From Marivita sp041725935 (GTDB lineage Bacteria; Pseudomonadota; Alphaproteobacteria; Rhodobacterales; Rhodobacteraceae), in NCBI GenBank assembly GCA_041725935.1, contig JBGRQD010000001.1, positions 62,001-126,000 on the forward strand: a DNA stretch of 64,000 nucleotides. The letters are read 5' to 3'. Below, piece by piece: positions 32,762-44,054 of the stretch (its first letter is position 1; the number at the start of each line of letters is the position of its first letter). Position numbers and translations under genes: made by a program. A model generated the notes under the pieces. It did not search any database. It was not told the origin of the DNA and saw nothing but the letters and a program-made list of their open reading frames with translations.

Positions 32762-33865
32762 ATGACTGACCCCATCTTCATCGGCGCGCGCATCTATCGC
32801 GGATCAAGCTATGGCGCGTTGCATCCGCTGTCGATCCCGCGCGTACCAACCGTCACCGACCTGTGCCGCAGCCTCGGCTGGCTGCCCAACACCGCGTACC
32901 GCACCAGCCCCTGCGCCAAGCCATCCGCTCTGACCGGGTTTCACACCGACGCCTATATCGGTGCTCTGCAACGCGCCGAGGCGACGCAATGCGCCGATCC
33001 CGCCTTCGGGCTGGGCACGCTCTCGAACCCCGTCTTTCCCGAGGTGTACCGCCGCCCCGCCACCGCTGCGGGGGGTGGGTTGCTGGCCGCCGAGCATGTG
33101 CGTGCAGGCGGCGTTGCCTACAACCCGGGGGGCGGCACCCATCACGGCTTGCCGGACCGCGCCAATGGGTTCTGCTATATCAACGAACCGGTGCTGACGA
33201 TCCGGCACCTGCTCGGGTTGGGCCTGCGCCGGATCGCCTATGTCGATATCGACGCGCATCATTGCGACGGGGTGGCGGTGGCCTTTCACGGCTCTGACGC
33301 AGTACGGATGATCTCGGTCCACGAGGACAAGCGTTGGCCCTTCACCGGCGCTCTGGACGATGATGCGGGCGGTGCCGCGATCAACATTCCCGTGCCGGGC
33401 GGCTTCAATGATACCGAGTTCGACCTGATCCTGAACGAATTGATCCTGCCCGCCATCGCCCGGCAAAAACCCGACGCGATCTACCTGCAATGCGGTGCCG
33501 ATGCGGTGACCGAAGACCCGCTGTCACGTCTGAACCTGTCGAACCGCTGCCATGTTCAGGCGGTGACCGCCTTGCGCGCACTTTCCCCGCGCCTGATCGT
33601 GTCGGGCGGCGGCGGCTACAACCCTTGGAGCGTGGGCCGCGCCTGGAGTTGCATCTGGGCCACGCTGACCGGTCAGGATATCCCGGACCATCTGCCCCAT
33701 GACGCGGCAGACATCCTGCGCGCGCTGCGCTGGTCGCGCAAGGCGCAACCGACCGAGGCGATGATGACCACCTTGCTGGATCCGCCGCGCCCCGGCCCGA
33801 TCTCCGATCAGGTACGTGCGGCAGTCGCGGTGCTCAGCACGAGGTCAGAGCCGGTCAGGGAATAG
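32762..33865 (+). CDS. Histone-deacetylase-family (AcuC/acetylpolyamine-type) hydrolase
   Basis: 367 residues. Zinc-site motifs are present: NPGGGTHHGLPDRANGFCYIN (catalytic His pair), VDIDAHHCDGV (Asp and His ligands) and QCGADAVTEDPLSRLNLSN (Asp ligand). The GGGGYNPWSVGRAW stretch completes the pocket. It is likely a cytoplasmic deacetylase of lysines, acetoin-related substrates or acetylpolyamines; the substrate is not determined. Its 3' end overlaps the convergent chpT gene by 21 bases. Confidence 0.9.
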   Translation: MTDPIFIGARIYRGSSYGALHPLSIPRVPTVTDLCRSLGWLPNTAYRTSPCAKPSALTGFHTDAYIGALQRAEATQCADPAFGLGTLSNPVFPEVYRRPATAAGGGLLAAEHVRAGGVAYNPGGGTHHGLPDRANGFCYINEPVLTIRHLLGLGLRRIAYVDIDAHHCDGVAVAFHGSDAVRMISVHEDKRWPFTGALDDDAGGAAINIPVPGGFNDTEFDLILNELILPAIARQKPDAIYLQCGADAVTEDPLSRLNLSNRCHVQAVTALRALSPRLIVSGGGGYNPWSVGRAWSCIWATLTGQDIPDHLPHDAADILRALRWSRKAQPTEAMMTTLLDPPRPGPISDQVRAAVAVLSTRSEPVRE

Positions 33866-34474
33866 AACAATCCGCAGCTGTGCCATCCCATCGGTGGCTG
33901 AAAACTCAGGGGAAAGCCCCCGATCAACACCCAACCGCGCCAGAAGCGCGAATTGCACATGGGCCGGGCCTACCTTGGCTGCGTCGGCGCAGGTCGGGCG
34001 ATTCAACAGGTCCCAGATCGGCAGATCCCCCCGCACGGTCTGGGCGCGCGCTGTTGCGGTCAGCACATTGTCCTGCATCGCGATCCCCAGAATCCCGCCC
34101 TGCGGCAGCGCGGTTTCAAGACAGAGCGCCGAGAGGTAGGCCAACTGCGTGATGTTCCGACCCAAGGTGTCATCGACATGCCATTCCGCCGAGATCCGCG
34201 TGCCCGCGTAGTGATCGGCCAATGTCTTGCGCGCTTCGGCCTGCGGGATCGGGCGGGCATCACCTGCAGTGCCAAAGGCGATGCGAAAGAACCGGATGCG
34301 CGCGGCGGCGTGGTCGCAGCTTTGCTGGATCAGCGACATTTCCGGCCCGGTTGTGCCCGCAGCCGTCATCCCGAACAGTTCCAATCCGTTGGAAATCGCG
34401 CCAATAGGGCTGATCAGGTCATGGCAAATCCGCGATCCGATCAAGGCGGCCAGTGAAGCTGTGTCCTGATGCAC
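33845..34474 (-). CDS. chpT: Histidine phosphotransferase ChpT
   Basis: 209 residues from a GTG with AGGAGG 5 bases upstream. The phosphoacceptor His lies in SRICHDLISPIGAISNGLELF (His18), followed by a degenerate ATPase-like domain. ChpT carries phosphate from CckA to CtrA and CpdR; CckA is encoded at the end of this window. The start is only 33 bases from the divergent DUF3553 gene, so promoters must lie within coding sequence. Confidence 0.92.
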   Translation of the reverse strand: MHQDTASLAALIGSRICHDLISPIGAISNGLELFGMTAAGTTGPEMSLIQQSCDHAAARIRFFRIAFGTAGDARPIPQAEARKTLADHYAGTRISAEWHVDDTLGRNITQLAYLSALCLETALPQGGILGIAMQDNVLTATARAQTVRGDLPIWDLLNRPTCADAAKVGPAHVQFALLARLGVDRGLSPEFSATDGMAQLRIVLFPDRL

Positions 34475-34507
34475 TATATCCTCCTGTACGCAGCAAGGAA
34501 CCCGCGC

Positions 34508-34690
34508 ATGTCTGACCTGAATGGACTACTTGAACCCGGATCACTGGTCCGCCACCCGAATGAACCCGATTGGGGCGTCGGACAGGTGCAATCCAACATT
34601 GGCGACCGCATCACGGTCAACTTCCGCGAAGTGGGCAAGGTGGTGATCGATGGGTCACGCATTTCACTGGTTCCTGTCTTCGACGCGTAA
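34508..34690 (+). CDS. Small DUF3553-family protein
   Basis: 60 residues with the pattern EPGSLVRHPNEPDWGVGQVQS...ITVNFREVGKVVID typical of DUF3553, a CarD/SH3-like small beta fold. The ATG at 34508 has AAGGAA upstream. It is divergent from chpT. Its function is unknown; a nucleic-acid or ribosome association is only a guess. Confidence 0.85.
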   Translation: MSDLNGLLEPGSLVRHPNEPDWGVGQVQSNIGDRITVNFREVGKVVIDGSRISLVPVFDA

Positions 34691-34711
34691 ACATTGCATG
34701 CAAGTGTTTAC
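34687..34711. promoter_or_regulatory. 25-bp inverted repeat upstream of olsB
   Basis: Arms GTAAACA and TGTTTAC flank an 11-base centre containing the palindrome TTGCATGCAA. The repeat begins at the stop codon of the DUF3553 gene and is not followed by a T-run, so an operator is as likely as a terminator. Confidence 0.45.
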
Positions 34712-34818
34712 GAAAGCTTAAGTTTTTCGCAAAGGACGGAATTCCGGTCAATCCGACGCCGTTGCGCGTCATCGACCGGCCCTTTATGGTGGCTCCGAAC
34801 CATCCCGGTGGCCTCCAA

Positions 34819-35589
34819 ATGCTTAAGAACGCGCCCCAGTTTCAGGTGTCCCTTGCCCGCTCGGAGGACGAGGTGCGCGCCGCGCAACGGCTGCGCTACG
34901 ACGTCTTCGTGGCCGAACTGGGCGGGGATGGTGCGGGTGTCGATCACGCCGCGCGCCGCGAGACCGACGCCTTCGATGCCCATGCCGATCACCTGCTTCT
35001 GCGCGATCTGCGCCATGTCGACAGCGAAACCGATGGCGTGGTCGGGGTCTACCGCTTGATGACCGCCCGTCACGCGGAGGCAGCGGGCCGGTTCTACTCG
35101 GACGATGAGTTTGACCTGTCACCCTTGCTGAAGAGCGGCCTGACGCTGCTGGAACTGGGCCGCACCTGCCTGCATCCCGATCATCGCGGCGGTCCGGCGC
35201 TGCTGGCGCTCTGGCAAGGGCTGGCTGGTTATGTGACCGATCACGGCATTGATGTTCTATTCGGTACGGCTAGCTTTCACGGCACCGACCTCGACGCCCT
35301 CAGCCACCCGATTTCGCACCTGCACGCGGGGTATCTGGCGCCCGAAGCGTTGCGCGTGACTACGAAAATGCCTGGCGAAACATTGCTCCTGCCGCCCGAC
35401 CGGATCGACCGCAAAGCGGCGATGCGCGACACGCCCGCGCTGATCAAATCCTATCTCAAGTTGGGCGGCACGATCGGGCAGGGGGTGTTTGTCGATCATG
35501 CCTTCAACACCACGGATGTCTGCCTGATCCTCGAGACCGAGAAGATCACGTCAGGGGCGCTCGACCGTCCGCCGCGGCCCGCGTCATGA
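34819..35589 (+). CDS. olsB: L-ornithine N(alpha)-acyltransferase OlsB
   Basis: 256 residues. It transfers a 3-hydroxyacyl chain from ACP to ornithine, the first step of ornithine-lipid synthesis. Seen: AAQRLRYDVFVAELGG near residue 25, LLELGRTCLHPDHRG near 112, and KSYLKLGGTIGQGVFVDHAFNTTDVCLI near the C-terminus. The ATG at 34819 (GGTGG upstream) fits family length; an ATG at 34786 is possible. It overlaps olsA by 4 bases. A 25-bp inverted repeat lies about 108 bases upstream. Confidence 0.92.
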   Translation: MLKNAPQFQVSLARSEDEVRAAQRLRYDVFVAELGGDGAGVDHAARRETDAFDAHADHLLLRDLRHVDSETDGVVGVYRLMTARHAEAAGRFYSDDEFDLSPLLKSGLTLLELGRTCLHPDHRGGPALLALWQGLAGYVTDHGIDVLFGTASFHGTDLDALSHPISHLHAGYLAPEALRVTTKMPGETLLLPPDRIDRKAAMRDTPALIKSYLKLGGTIGQGVFVDHAFNTTDVCLILETEKITSGALDRPPRPAS

Positions 35590-36413
35590 GCCCCACATGG
35601 GACAGCGAAGACCCCATAGCCGAGACGCGCATCTCTGCCGCAGGCTGGCTGCGGGTCGTGCTGCGGGGCGTGCCGCTGGCTGTCGTCGTGTTCGGCGGTC
35701 TGGTCCTGATGCTGCTGCTGCGGCTGCTGGAGCGGCCGCTTTACGGTGTTGATCGCCCCGTTACGCCTTACCTCACCCAAGCGGTGTGCCGGTCTGCGCT
35801 CGCGCTGATGCGGCTGCCGCTGCTGACGCGCGGGCCGCGCATGAAGGTGCCCGGCGCGGTGGTGGCCAATCACGGATCCTGGCTGGATATCTTTGCACTG
35901 AACGCGCGCAAGAACGTCTATTTCGTCTCGAAATCCGAGGTTGCGTCCTGGCCCGGCATCGGCTGGCTGGCGCGCGCCACCGGCACCGTGTTCATTGATC
36001 GCGATCCGCGGGATGTGAAAAACCAGATTGCCGTGTTCGAGGAACGGCTGCAGCACGGTCACCGTCTATTGTTCTTTCCAGAAGGTACCTCGACCGACTC
36101 GCTGCGGGTGCTGCCGTTCAAACCGACGCTTTTTGCGCCGTTCTTTTCCGAACGGATCATCCACGACATGCACATCCAGCCCGTGACCGTGATTTACCAC
36201 GCGCCCGAGGGGGCCGATCCGCGCTTTTACGGCTGGTGGGGAGACATGGGCTTTGGCCCCCATCTGCTCAAGGTGCTGGCGCAGCGGCGGCAGGGCCATA
36301 TCGAACTGGTGTACCATGAGCCGATGCGGGTGGATGCGTTTCCGAATCGCAAGACTCTGGCCAGCCATCTTGAGGCGCAGGTGCGCTTGGCCCATTCGAC
36401 CGCGATAGAATGA
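35586..36413 (+). CDS. olsA: Lyso-ornithine lipid O-acyltransferase OlsA
   Basis: 275 residues. A membrane segment near residues 20-47 precedes the PlsC-type acyltransferase domain with NHGSWLDIF (H-x4-D motif) and FFPEGTSTDS. It adds the second acyl chain to lyso-ornithine lipid at the inner membrane. The 4-base overlap with olsB supports the pathway assignment. Confidence 0.92.
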   Translation: MSPTWDSEDPIAETRISAAGWLRVVLRGVPLAVVVFGGLVLMLLLRLLERPLYGVDRPVTPYLTQAVCRSALALMRLPLLTRGPRMKVPGAVVANHGSWLDIFALNARKNVYFVSKSEVASWPGIGWLARATGTVFIDRDPRDVKNQIAVFEERLQHGHRLLFFPEGTSTDSLRVLPFKPTLFAPFFSERIIHDMHIQPVTVIYHAPEGADPRFYGWWGDMGFGPHLLKVLAQRRQGHIELVYHEPMRVDAFPNRKTLASHLEAQVRLAHSTAIE

Positions 36414-36714
36414 TACCGGTTCCCGCAGGATACCGCCCCAGCCACCGCATCCTGAGACGCCGGGCAAGACCCACCGCGCCGAAGAACAGGAACCCGACCT
36501 GGATCAGGAAGGCCCCAATGTTGAACGCCCCGACAAGGCTGATCAGCACAAGCGTGGCAGCGGTTAGCTGGTTGCAGGGATAAAGCGTGCCGTTGCCGCA
36601 AATCCGGCCAGTCTGAACCAGGGCAAACCCACCCACATAAAGGATCGAACCCAACACTCCGCAGGCTTGCAGGATTTCTGGAAAGGCGCGCATCGCATCA
36701 AGAAAGGTCGACAT
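36268..36714 (-). CDS. CBU_0592-like small membrane protein
   Basis: 148 residues from the ATG at 36714 (GGAG 9 bases upstream). The first 90 residues hold the CBU_0592 pattern: LGSILYVGGFALVQTGRICG, then two further helices ending FFGAVGLARRLRMRW. The last 50 or so residues run antisense through the 3' end of olsA, are Pro/Ala/Ser-rich, and may be a non-conserved read-through tail. Function is unknown. Confidence 0.75.
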   Translation of the reverse strand: MSTFLDAMRAFPEILQACGVLGSILYVGGFALVQTGRICGNGTLYPCNQLTAATLVLISLVGAFNIGAFLIQVGFLFFGAVGLARRLRMRWLGRYPAGTGIILSRSNGPSAPAPQDGWPESCDSETHPPASAHGTPVRYGPAAAAPAP

Positions 36715-37104
36715 TACCGGACTCCGGGAAAATAAGCCCGACCACCTCGCGTTGCGGATGGTCGGGCCGAAACTTTTGAAAACACGCCGGACCCACCGAA
36801 ACAGCAAGACCAACGCAACTTTATGGAAAGGACTTTTGATAAACCGAAATCGACGCTCGTACCCGCTTTGCACCCTGCGTCCGATCGAGGATCGTACGGC
36901 CGACATTTGAAATACCTGTCGGCGGGTCAGGCTGCGAAGAACTGTCCTTTCCTAATCAATCGAATTTAACGCAACGTAAGCGCAGGACCTGAATACCTGA
37001 CACCGATCCCCGTGACCCGTGAAATGGGTGTGAAACATCGAGACAAGACCAAACCGCGCATCCGTCTTGTGATGCGATTTACCGAAAGTGTGTAACACCA
37101 ATAC
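36715..37104. other. 390-base spacer without a supported gene
   Basis: A short open frame runs back from the CBU_0592-like gene but has no ribosome site or recognisable pattern. The sequence becomes AT-richer from 36950 and holds no repeat or RNA I can name. It probably contains the promoter of the CBU_0592-like gene. Confidence 0.4.
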
Positions 37105-37140
37105 AAAAAGCGGCACAGATTTCCCTCTGCGCCGCTTTTT
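37105..37140 (-). terminator. gyrA: Strong intrinsic terminator of gyrA
   Basis: AAAAAGCGGC and GCCGCTTTTT arms with extra inner pairing (CAGA / TCTG) form a textbook hairpin 47 bases past the gyrA stop, ending in five Ts on the minus strand. Confidence 0.92.
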
Positions 37141-37186
37141 GTATATTATCAGACCCTTATAACAGGATCCTAATGTGGAGCTGAAC

Positions 37187-39925
<2,739 letters not shown>

Positions 39926-40128
39926 GTGGATGACCTGCTGTCTGTATATCTATATTTTGTTGACTGCCCGTATATCAGAGACAGGATGTAGCCTGCAATG
40001 CGCTTGGCCAAATTAGTGGCAGCATGGCCTTGGCACTCACCCATGTGATTGGCTAACATACTGTTTTTGTTGAAAAGTAACGAATCCATGACACACTCAT
40101 TGGTACAAAAAATAACAATGAGGTTCGC

Positions 40129-40401
40129 ATGACCGAGATGAGTGAAACCGAAATGATGCTGCGGGGCTACGGGCTGACCACGGCGCAACTGTTCTACCGC
40201 ATGCCGGATTACCGCAATGTGCTGAACACCTTTGTCTGGCAGGAATACGATCTTGCCCCGGATCACCCCAAGCTGTTCGAATTTATCGAATTCTGGCAAG
40301 ACACGATCGAAGGCCCGCTGCATTCAGTGCAATACACCCACCGCAAGTTGCTGTCTTCGGGAGAATGGCAGCAGGTGGTGGGCGAGTTCACGATCCATTG
40401 A
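40129..40401 (+). CDS. usg: Usg-family protein
   Basis: 90 residues with the pattern LRGYGLTTAQLFYRMPDYRNVLNTFVWQEYDLAPDHPKL, matching the small Usg protein first noted beside trp genes. A GTTCGC-type spacer gives no obvious ribosome site, and ATGs at 40129 and 40138 are both possible. Function is unknown. No trp gene is nearby. Confidence 0.85.
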   Translation: MTEMSETEMMLRGYGLTTAQLFYRMPDYRNVLNTFVWQEYDLAPDHPKLFEFIEFWQDTIEGPLHSVQYTHRKLLSSGEWQQVVGEFTIH

Positions 40402-40410
40402 CACAAGCGC

Positions 40411-40476
40411 GTCATCCTCGGGCTTGACCCGAGGATCTCTTCGGCCTGAGACCCTCGGGTCAAGCCTGAGGGTGAC
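40411..40476. repeat. Imperfect palindromic intergenic element
   Basis: Two 29-base arms (40411-40439 and 40448-40476) are inverted copies matching at 26 positions around an 8-base centre. Each arm is itself a hairpin (CCTCGGGCTTGACCCGAGG). The GTCATCCTCGGGCTTGACCC type of sequence is a well-known dispersed alphaproteobacterial intergenic repeat. Confidence 0.85.
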
Positions 40477-40497
40477 AGTCGGAGCGATGCCGACGCG

Positions 40498-41970
40498 TTA
40501 CAACCCGTAGATCGCCCCGAACTTCGCTTCGAGATAGGCCAGCAACGGTGCTTCGCTGGGCGCAAACCCGCAGGCCCGCTCGATCACCTCGCGCGGCTCA
40601 TACAGCCCGCCATGCCGTTGCAGATTGTCCCGCAGCCAGCCCGTCGCGGCTGAGGTGTCTCCAGCCGCAAGCTGCGCATCCAGATCCGGCACTGCCAACC
40701 GCAGCGCCTCGTGCAGGCAGCCCGCATAGACATTGCCCAGCGAATAGGTGGCGAAATAGCCGAAAAGGCCCACCGACCAGTGCACATCCTGCAACACGCC
40801 ATTGGACGGCCGGTCCACCGGATAGCCGAAATCCGCCTCGAACCGCGTGTTCCACGCCTCTTCCAAATCCGCCACATCTAGCGTCCCGGCGATCATCTGC
40901 CGCTCCAGATCAAAGCGCAGAAGCACGTGCAGGTTATATTGCACCTCGTCGGATTCCGTGCGGATAAACCCGCGATGCACGCGGTTCACTGTGGCAAAGA
41001 ACGCATCCGGGTCGTTGATCCCGAAATCGCCAAACGCCTCGACCATTTGCCCGTGCAGCCAGCCGGTAAAGGCACGCGAGCGGCCCAGCTGGTTCTCGTA
41101 GATGCGCGATTGGCTTTCATGCACCCCCATCGACACCCCGCTGCCCAGCGGCGTCAGAAGATAGGCCTGATCGATATTCTGCTCATAGGCCGCATGACCG
41201 ACCTCGTGGATCGTGGAATAAAGGCAGTTGAACGGATCAAGCGGGTTGGTCCGCGTGGTGATCCGCACGTCATTGCCGGAACCGGAGCTGAACGGATGCA
41301 CCGCCTTGTCGACACGCCCCCGGCTCATGTCATAACCAAAGGTCTTGGCGATATGCCGCGACAGCTTCATCTGCGCGCTTTCGTCGAAACTGCCGGTCAA
41401 CTCGGCAGGCGCAGGCGCCCCCAGAACGGCGTCGCGCAGGTCCACCAGTCGGGGCCGGAGTGCGCCGAACATCGCGTCCAGATCCGCCGCCGTGGCGCCC
41501 GGCTCGTAATCCTGCAGCAGCGCGTCATAGGGATCGCCGCCATCGGCCAGCGCCGCACCTTCCTGACGCCGCAGGTCCAGCACCCGTTCCAGCGTTGGTG
41601 CAAAGGAAGCGAAATCGTCATTCGCCCGCGCCTCGGCCCAGATACCCTGAGCGACCGAGGTGGTTCGCGCCAGTTCCGCCGCCAGATCGCCGGGCACTTT
41701 CGACGCCCGCTCGAAACTGCGGCGAATATGGCGCAGATGCGCCTTGGCCTCGTCACTCGTGGCCTCGGCCTCTGCCAGCCACTCGCCCACGCGTGGATCC
41801 ATGCGGCGGGCGTGCAACACCGATTCCAACGCGCCGATCTCTTCGCTGCGCTGTGCAGCGGCCCCGCGCGGCATCGTGGTTTCCTGATCCCAGCCCAGAC
41901 GCCCGGCGATCTGGCCCAGCGCCTCGGTGTCGCGGGTGAAAGCCATCAATGCGTCATAAGCCGTGGTCAT
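40498..41970 (-). CDS. M32-family carboxypeptidase
   Basis: 490 residues. This zinc metallopeptidase of the Taq carboxypeptidase type has the active-site HEVGHAAYEQ (near 265), the HPFSSG-type motif VHPFSSGSGNDVRITTR, GVHESQSRIYENQLGRS and IRTESDEVQYNLHVLLRFDLE. The ATG at 41970 overlaps the ctaA stop by 4 bases. It releases C-terminal amino acids from peptides in the cytoplasm. Confidence 0.94.
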   Translation of the reverse strand: MTTAYDALMAFTRDTEALGQIAGRLGWDQETTMPRGAAAQRSEEIGALESVLHARRMDPRVGEWLAEAEATSDEAKAHLRHIRRSFERASKVPGDLAAELARTTSVAQGIWAEARANDDFASFAPTLERVLDLRRQEGAALADGGDPYDALLQDYEPGATAADLDAMFGALRPRLVDLRDAVLGAPAPAELTGSFDESAQMKLSRHIAKTFGYDMSRGRVDKAVHPFSSGSGNDVRITTRTNPLDPFNCLYSTIHEVGHAAYEQNIDQAYLLTPLGSGVSMGVHESQSRIYENQLGRSRAFTGWLHGQMVEAFGDFGINDPDAFFATVNRVHRGFIRTESDEVQYNLHVLLRFDLERQMIAGTLDVADLEEAWNTRFEADFGYPVDRPSNGVLQDVHWSVGLFGYFATYSLGNVYAGCLHEALRLAVPDLDAQLAAGDTSAATGWLRDNLQRHGGLYEPREVIERACGFAPSEAPLLAYLEAKFGAIYGL

Positions 41971-43115
41971 GCGGTCGCTCCTCGAATGGATTGCTGGACA
42001 GGATACTGCGCGCCGAACCGTGCCCGCAGGATCAGAACCCACAGGATCACGGCACCGATCTGGTGCGCAATGGCGATCTGCCAGGGCGCCATATACAGCA
42101 CCGTCACGATGCCCACGACCATCTGCACCCAGAGCATCGCAAAGACCGCGTTGAACCGGAACCGCGTGTCGGCATTGGGCGACTTGCGCGCCCGCAGCCA
42201 GACCACGATCCCGAAGGCCAGCAGCAGATACCCCGCGATGCGGTGCATGAACTGTACAAGCCCCGCATTCTCGAAGAAATTGCGCCAGACCGGCTCAAGA
42301 TCGAACGGGTAGGGCGGCAGGAACGCCCCCGCCATGAGCGGCCAGTCATTATAGGTACGCCCTGCATCGATCCCCGCAACCAGCGCACCCATAAGGATTT
42401 GCAGGAAGGTGAAGTGCAACAGCCCCGTGCCCAGACCGTAGAGCTTGCCCTCGCGCGCACGGCGCGCCTGCATCAGGTCGCGGTCCTCGCGGCCCAGCTC
42501 GAACGTATACCACGCGATGAAACCAAGGATGACAAAGGCCAGACCCAGATGGGTCGCCAGTCGGTAAGACGCCACATCCAGCCGCTCACCCGTCAGCCCA
42601 GAGGCCACCATCCACCAGCCGATCGCGCCCTGAAGTCCGCCCAGCACGCCAAGAAACAACAGCCGCCCGGTCCAGCCCGTCGGGATCTTGCGCGCCAGCA
42701 GGAAACCGAAAAAGCCCAGCGCCCAGACCAGCCCGATCACGCGGCCCAGCTGGCGGTGGCCCCATTCCCACCAGTAGATCACCTTGAACTCGGCCATGCT
42801 CATGCCGCGGTTCTGCAACTGGTATTCCGGGATCGCGCGGTAGAGATCGAACTCGGCCTGCCACTGCTCGGCATTCATCGGCGGCAGAGCTCCGGTGAGT
42901 GGCTTCCATTCGGTGATCGACAACCCGCTGTCGGTCAGCCGGGTCAGACCACCCACCGCGATCATCACCATCACGAGCGCGAAGAGCACCATCAGCCAAA
43001 TCCGGATCGCGCCGCGTGCGCCGCGCTTGCCCGCGTCGATCATGCCGCCCTTGGGGGTATCCTTGACCGGGCCTCCGGTCTCAACCTCTTCGAAAATACT
43101 GCGTTTGGTGCTCAT
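41967..43115 (-). CDS. ctaA: Haem A synthase (Cox15-type)
   Basis: 382 residues with about eight membrane helices. Cox15 hallmarks are seen: VMIAVGGLTRLTDSGLSITEWKP in helix 1, EFKVIYWWEWGHRQLGR with a haem-ligand His, QGAIGWWMVASGL and NAGLVQFMHRIAGY. It oxidises haem O to haem A for cytochrome c oxidase. It is upstream of, and overlaps, the M32 peptidase. Confidence 0.95.
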   Translation of the reverse strand: MSTKRSIFEEVETGGPVKDTPKGGMIDAGKRGARGAIRIWLMVLFALVMVMIAVGGLTRLTDSGLSITEWKPLTGALPPMNAEQWQAEFDLYRAIPEYQLQNRGMSMAEFKVIYWWEWGHRQLGRVIGLVWALGFFGFLLARKIPTGWTGRLLFLGVLGGLQGAIGWWMVASGLTGERLDVASYRLATHLGLAFVILGFIAWYTFELGREDRDLMQARRAREGKLYGLGTGLLHFTFLQILMGALVAGIDAGRTYNDWPLMAGAFLPPYPFDLEPVWRNFFENAGLVQFMHRIAGYLLLAFGIVVWLRARKSPNADTRFRFNAVFAMLWVQMVVGIVTVLYMAPWQIAIAHQIGAVILWVLILRARFGAQYPVQQSIRGATA

Positions 43116-43178
43116 TCACGGGGTCTCCTTCTTGGGCGAAAGACTAGGCTTGCGGCCGAGGCGCTTCAAGGCGCGGGC

Positions 43179-43922
43179 CTAGCCCTTGTCCTTCCAGCGC
43201 ACCATTTGCCGCAGCATCCCGTGCAGCATCGACACATCCGTGCGGGTCAGCGGCATGCGCGACCACATGTTGCGCAGGTTGCGCTTCATGCTGTCGGCCT
43301 TGAGCTCGGGAAAGAAGAACCCGGCCCTGTCCAGCGTGTCCTCGTAATGTTCGGCCAGCTTGTCCATCTCGATGGCGCTGGCCCAGTCCGACCCCGCCAT
43401 CTCGGTGATCTCAGCGGGAACCTCGACCGACTGCCGCCGCCATTCGTACCCGGTGAGCAACACGCATTGCGCCAGATTCAGCGACGGGAAGTCCGGGTTC
43501 ACCGGCACCGAGATGATCGCATTGGCCAGCGCGATATCGTCATTCTCGAGCCCCGCGCGTTCCGGTCCGAACAGCACGGCGACCTTTTCGCCTGCGCCGA
43601 TCTTTTCCCGCGCCACGTCCATCGCGCGTTCGGGCGTCATCACCGGCTTGGTCATGCCGCGCTGCCGGGCCGTGGTGGCAAAGACATAGGAACAATCGGC
43701 CACCGCATCCACGGTACGGTCCACCAGAACCGCATCATCCAGCACGCGCCCCGCACCCGAGGCCATGGCCACCGCCTTCTGGTTGGGCCAGCCATCCCGC
43801 GGCGCAACCAGCGCCATCCGGTCCAACCCGAAATTCAGCATCGCGCGCGCGGCGGCGCCGATGTTTTCGCCCATCTGCGGGCGCACCAGCACGAAACTGG
43901 GCTGCGGAATGTCGCTTGGCAT
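43179..43922 (-). CDS. trmJ: tRNA (cytidine/uridine-2'-O)-methyltransferase TrmJ
   Basis: 247 residues of the SPOUT superfamily. Seen: FVLVRPQMGENIGAAARAMLNFGL at the start, KVAVLFGPERAGLENDDI and the knot-forming PSLNLAQCVLLTGYEW. It methylates position 32 of certain tRNAs. The C-terminal helical extension is typical of TrmJ. It is divergent from thiE, with 132 bases between. Confidence 0.9.
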   Translation of the reverse strand: MPSDIPQPSFVLVRPQMGENIGAAARAMLNFGLDRMALVAPRDGWPNQKAVAMASGAGRVLDDAVLVDRTVDAVADCSYVFATTARQRGMTKPVMTPERAMDVAREKIGAGEKVAVLFGPERAGLENDDIALANAIISVPVNPDFPSLNLAQCVLLTGYEWRRQSVEVPAEITEMAGSDWASAIEMDKLAEHYEDTLDRAGFFFPELKADSMKRNLRNMWSRMPLTRTDVSMLHGMLRQMVRWKDKG

Positions 43923-44054
43923 GGCAGGAACCTCGAAGCAGCAAAAGATCGCGCCTGACTATTGCGCCGGCGATCAAAGGGCAAGCCGCGCAAGCCCTTG
44001 GCGCAGGGCGCGAAATCGCTGTATAGGGGGGCGACCACAAGGAAGGGGCCGAAG

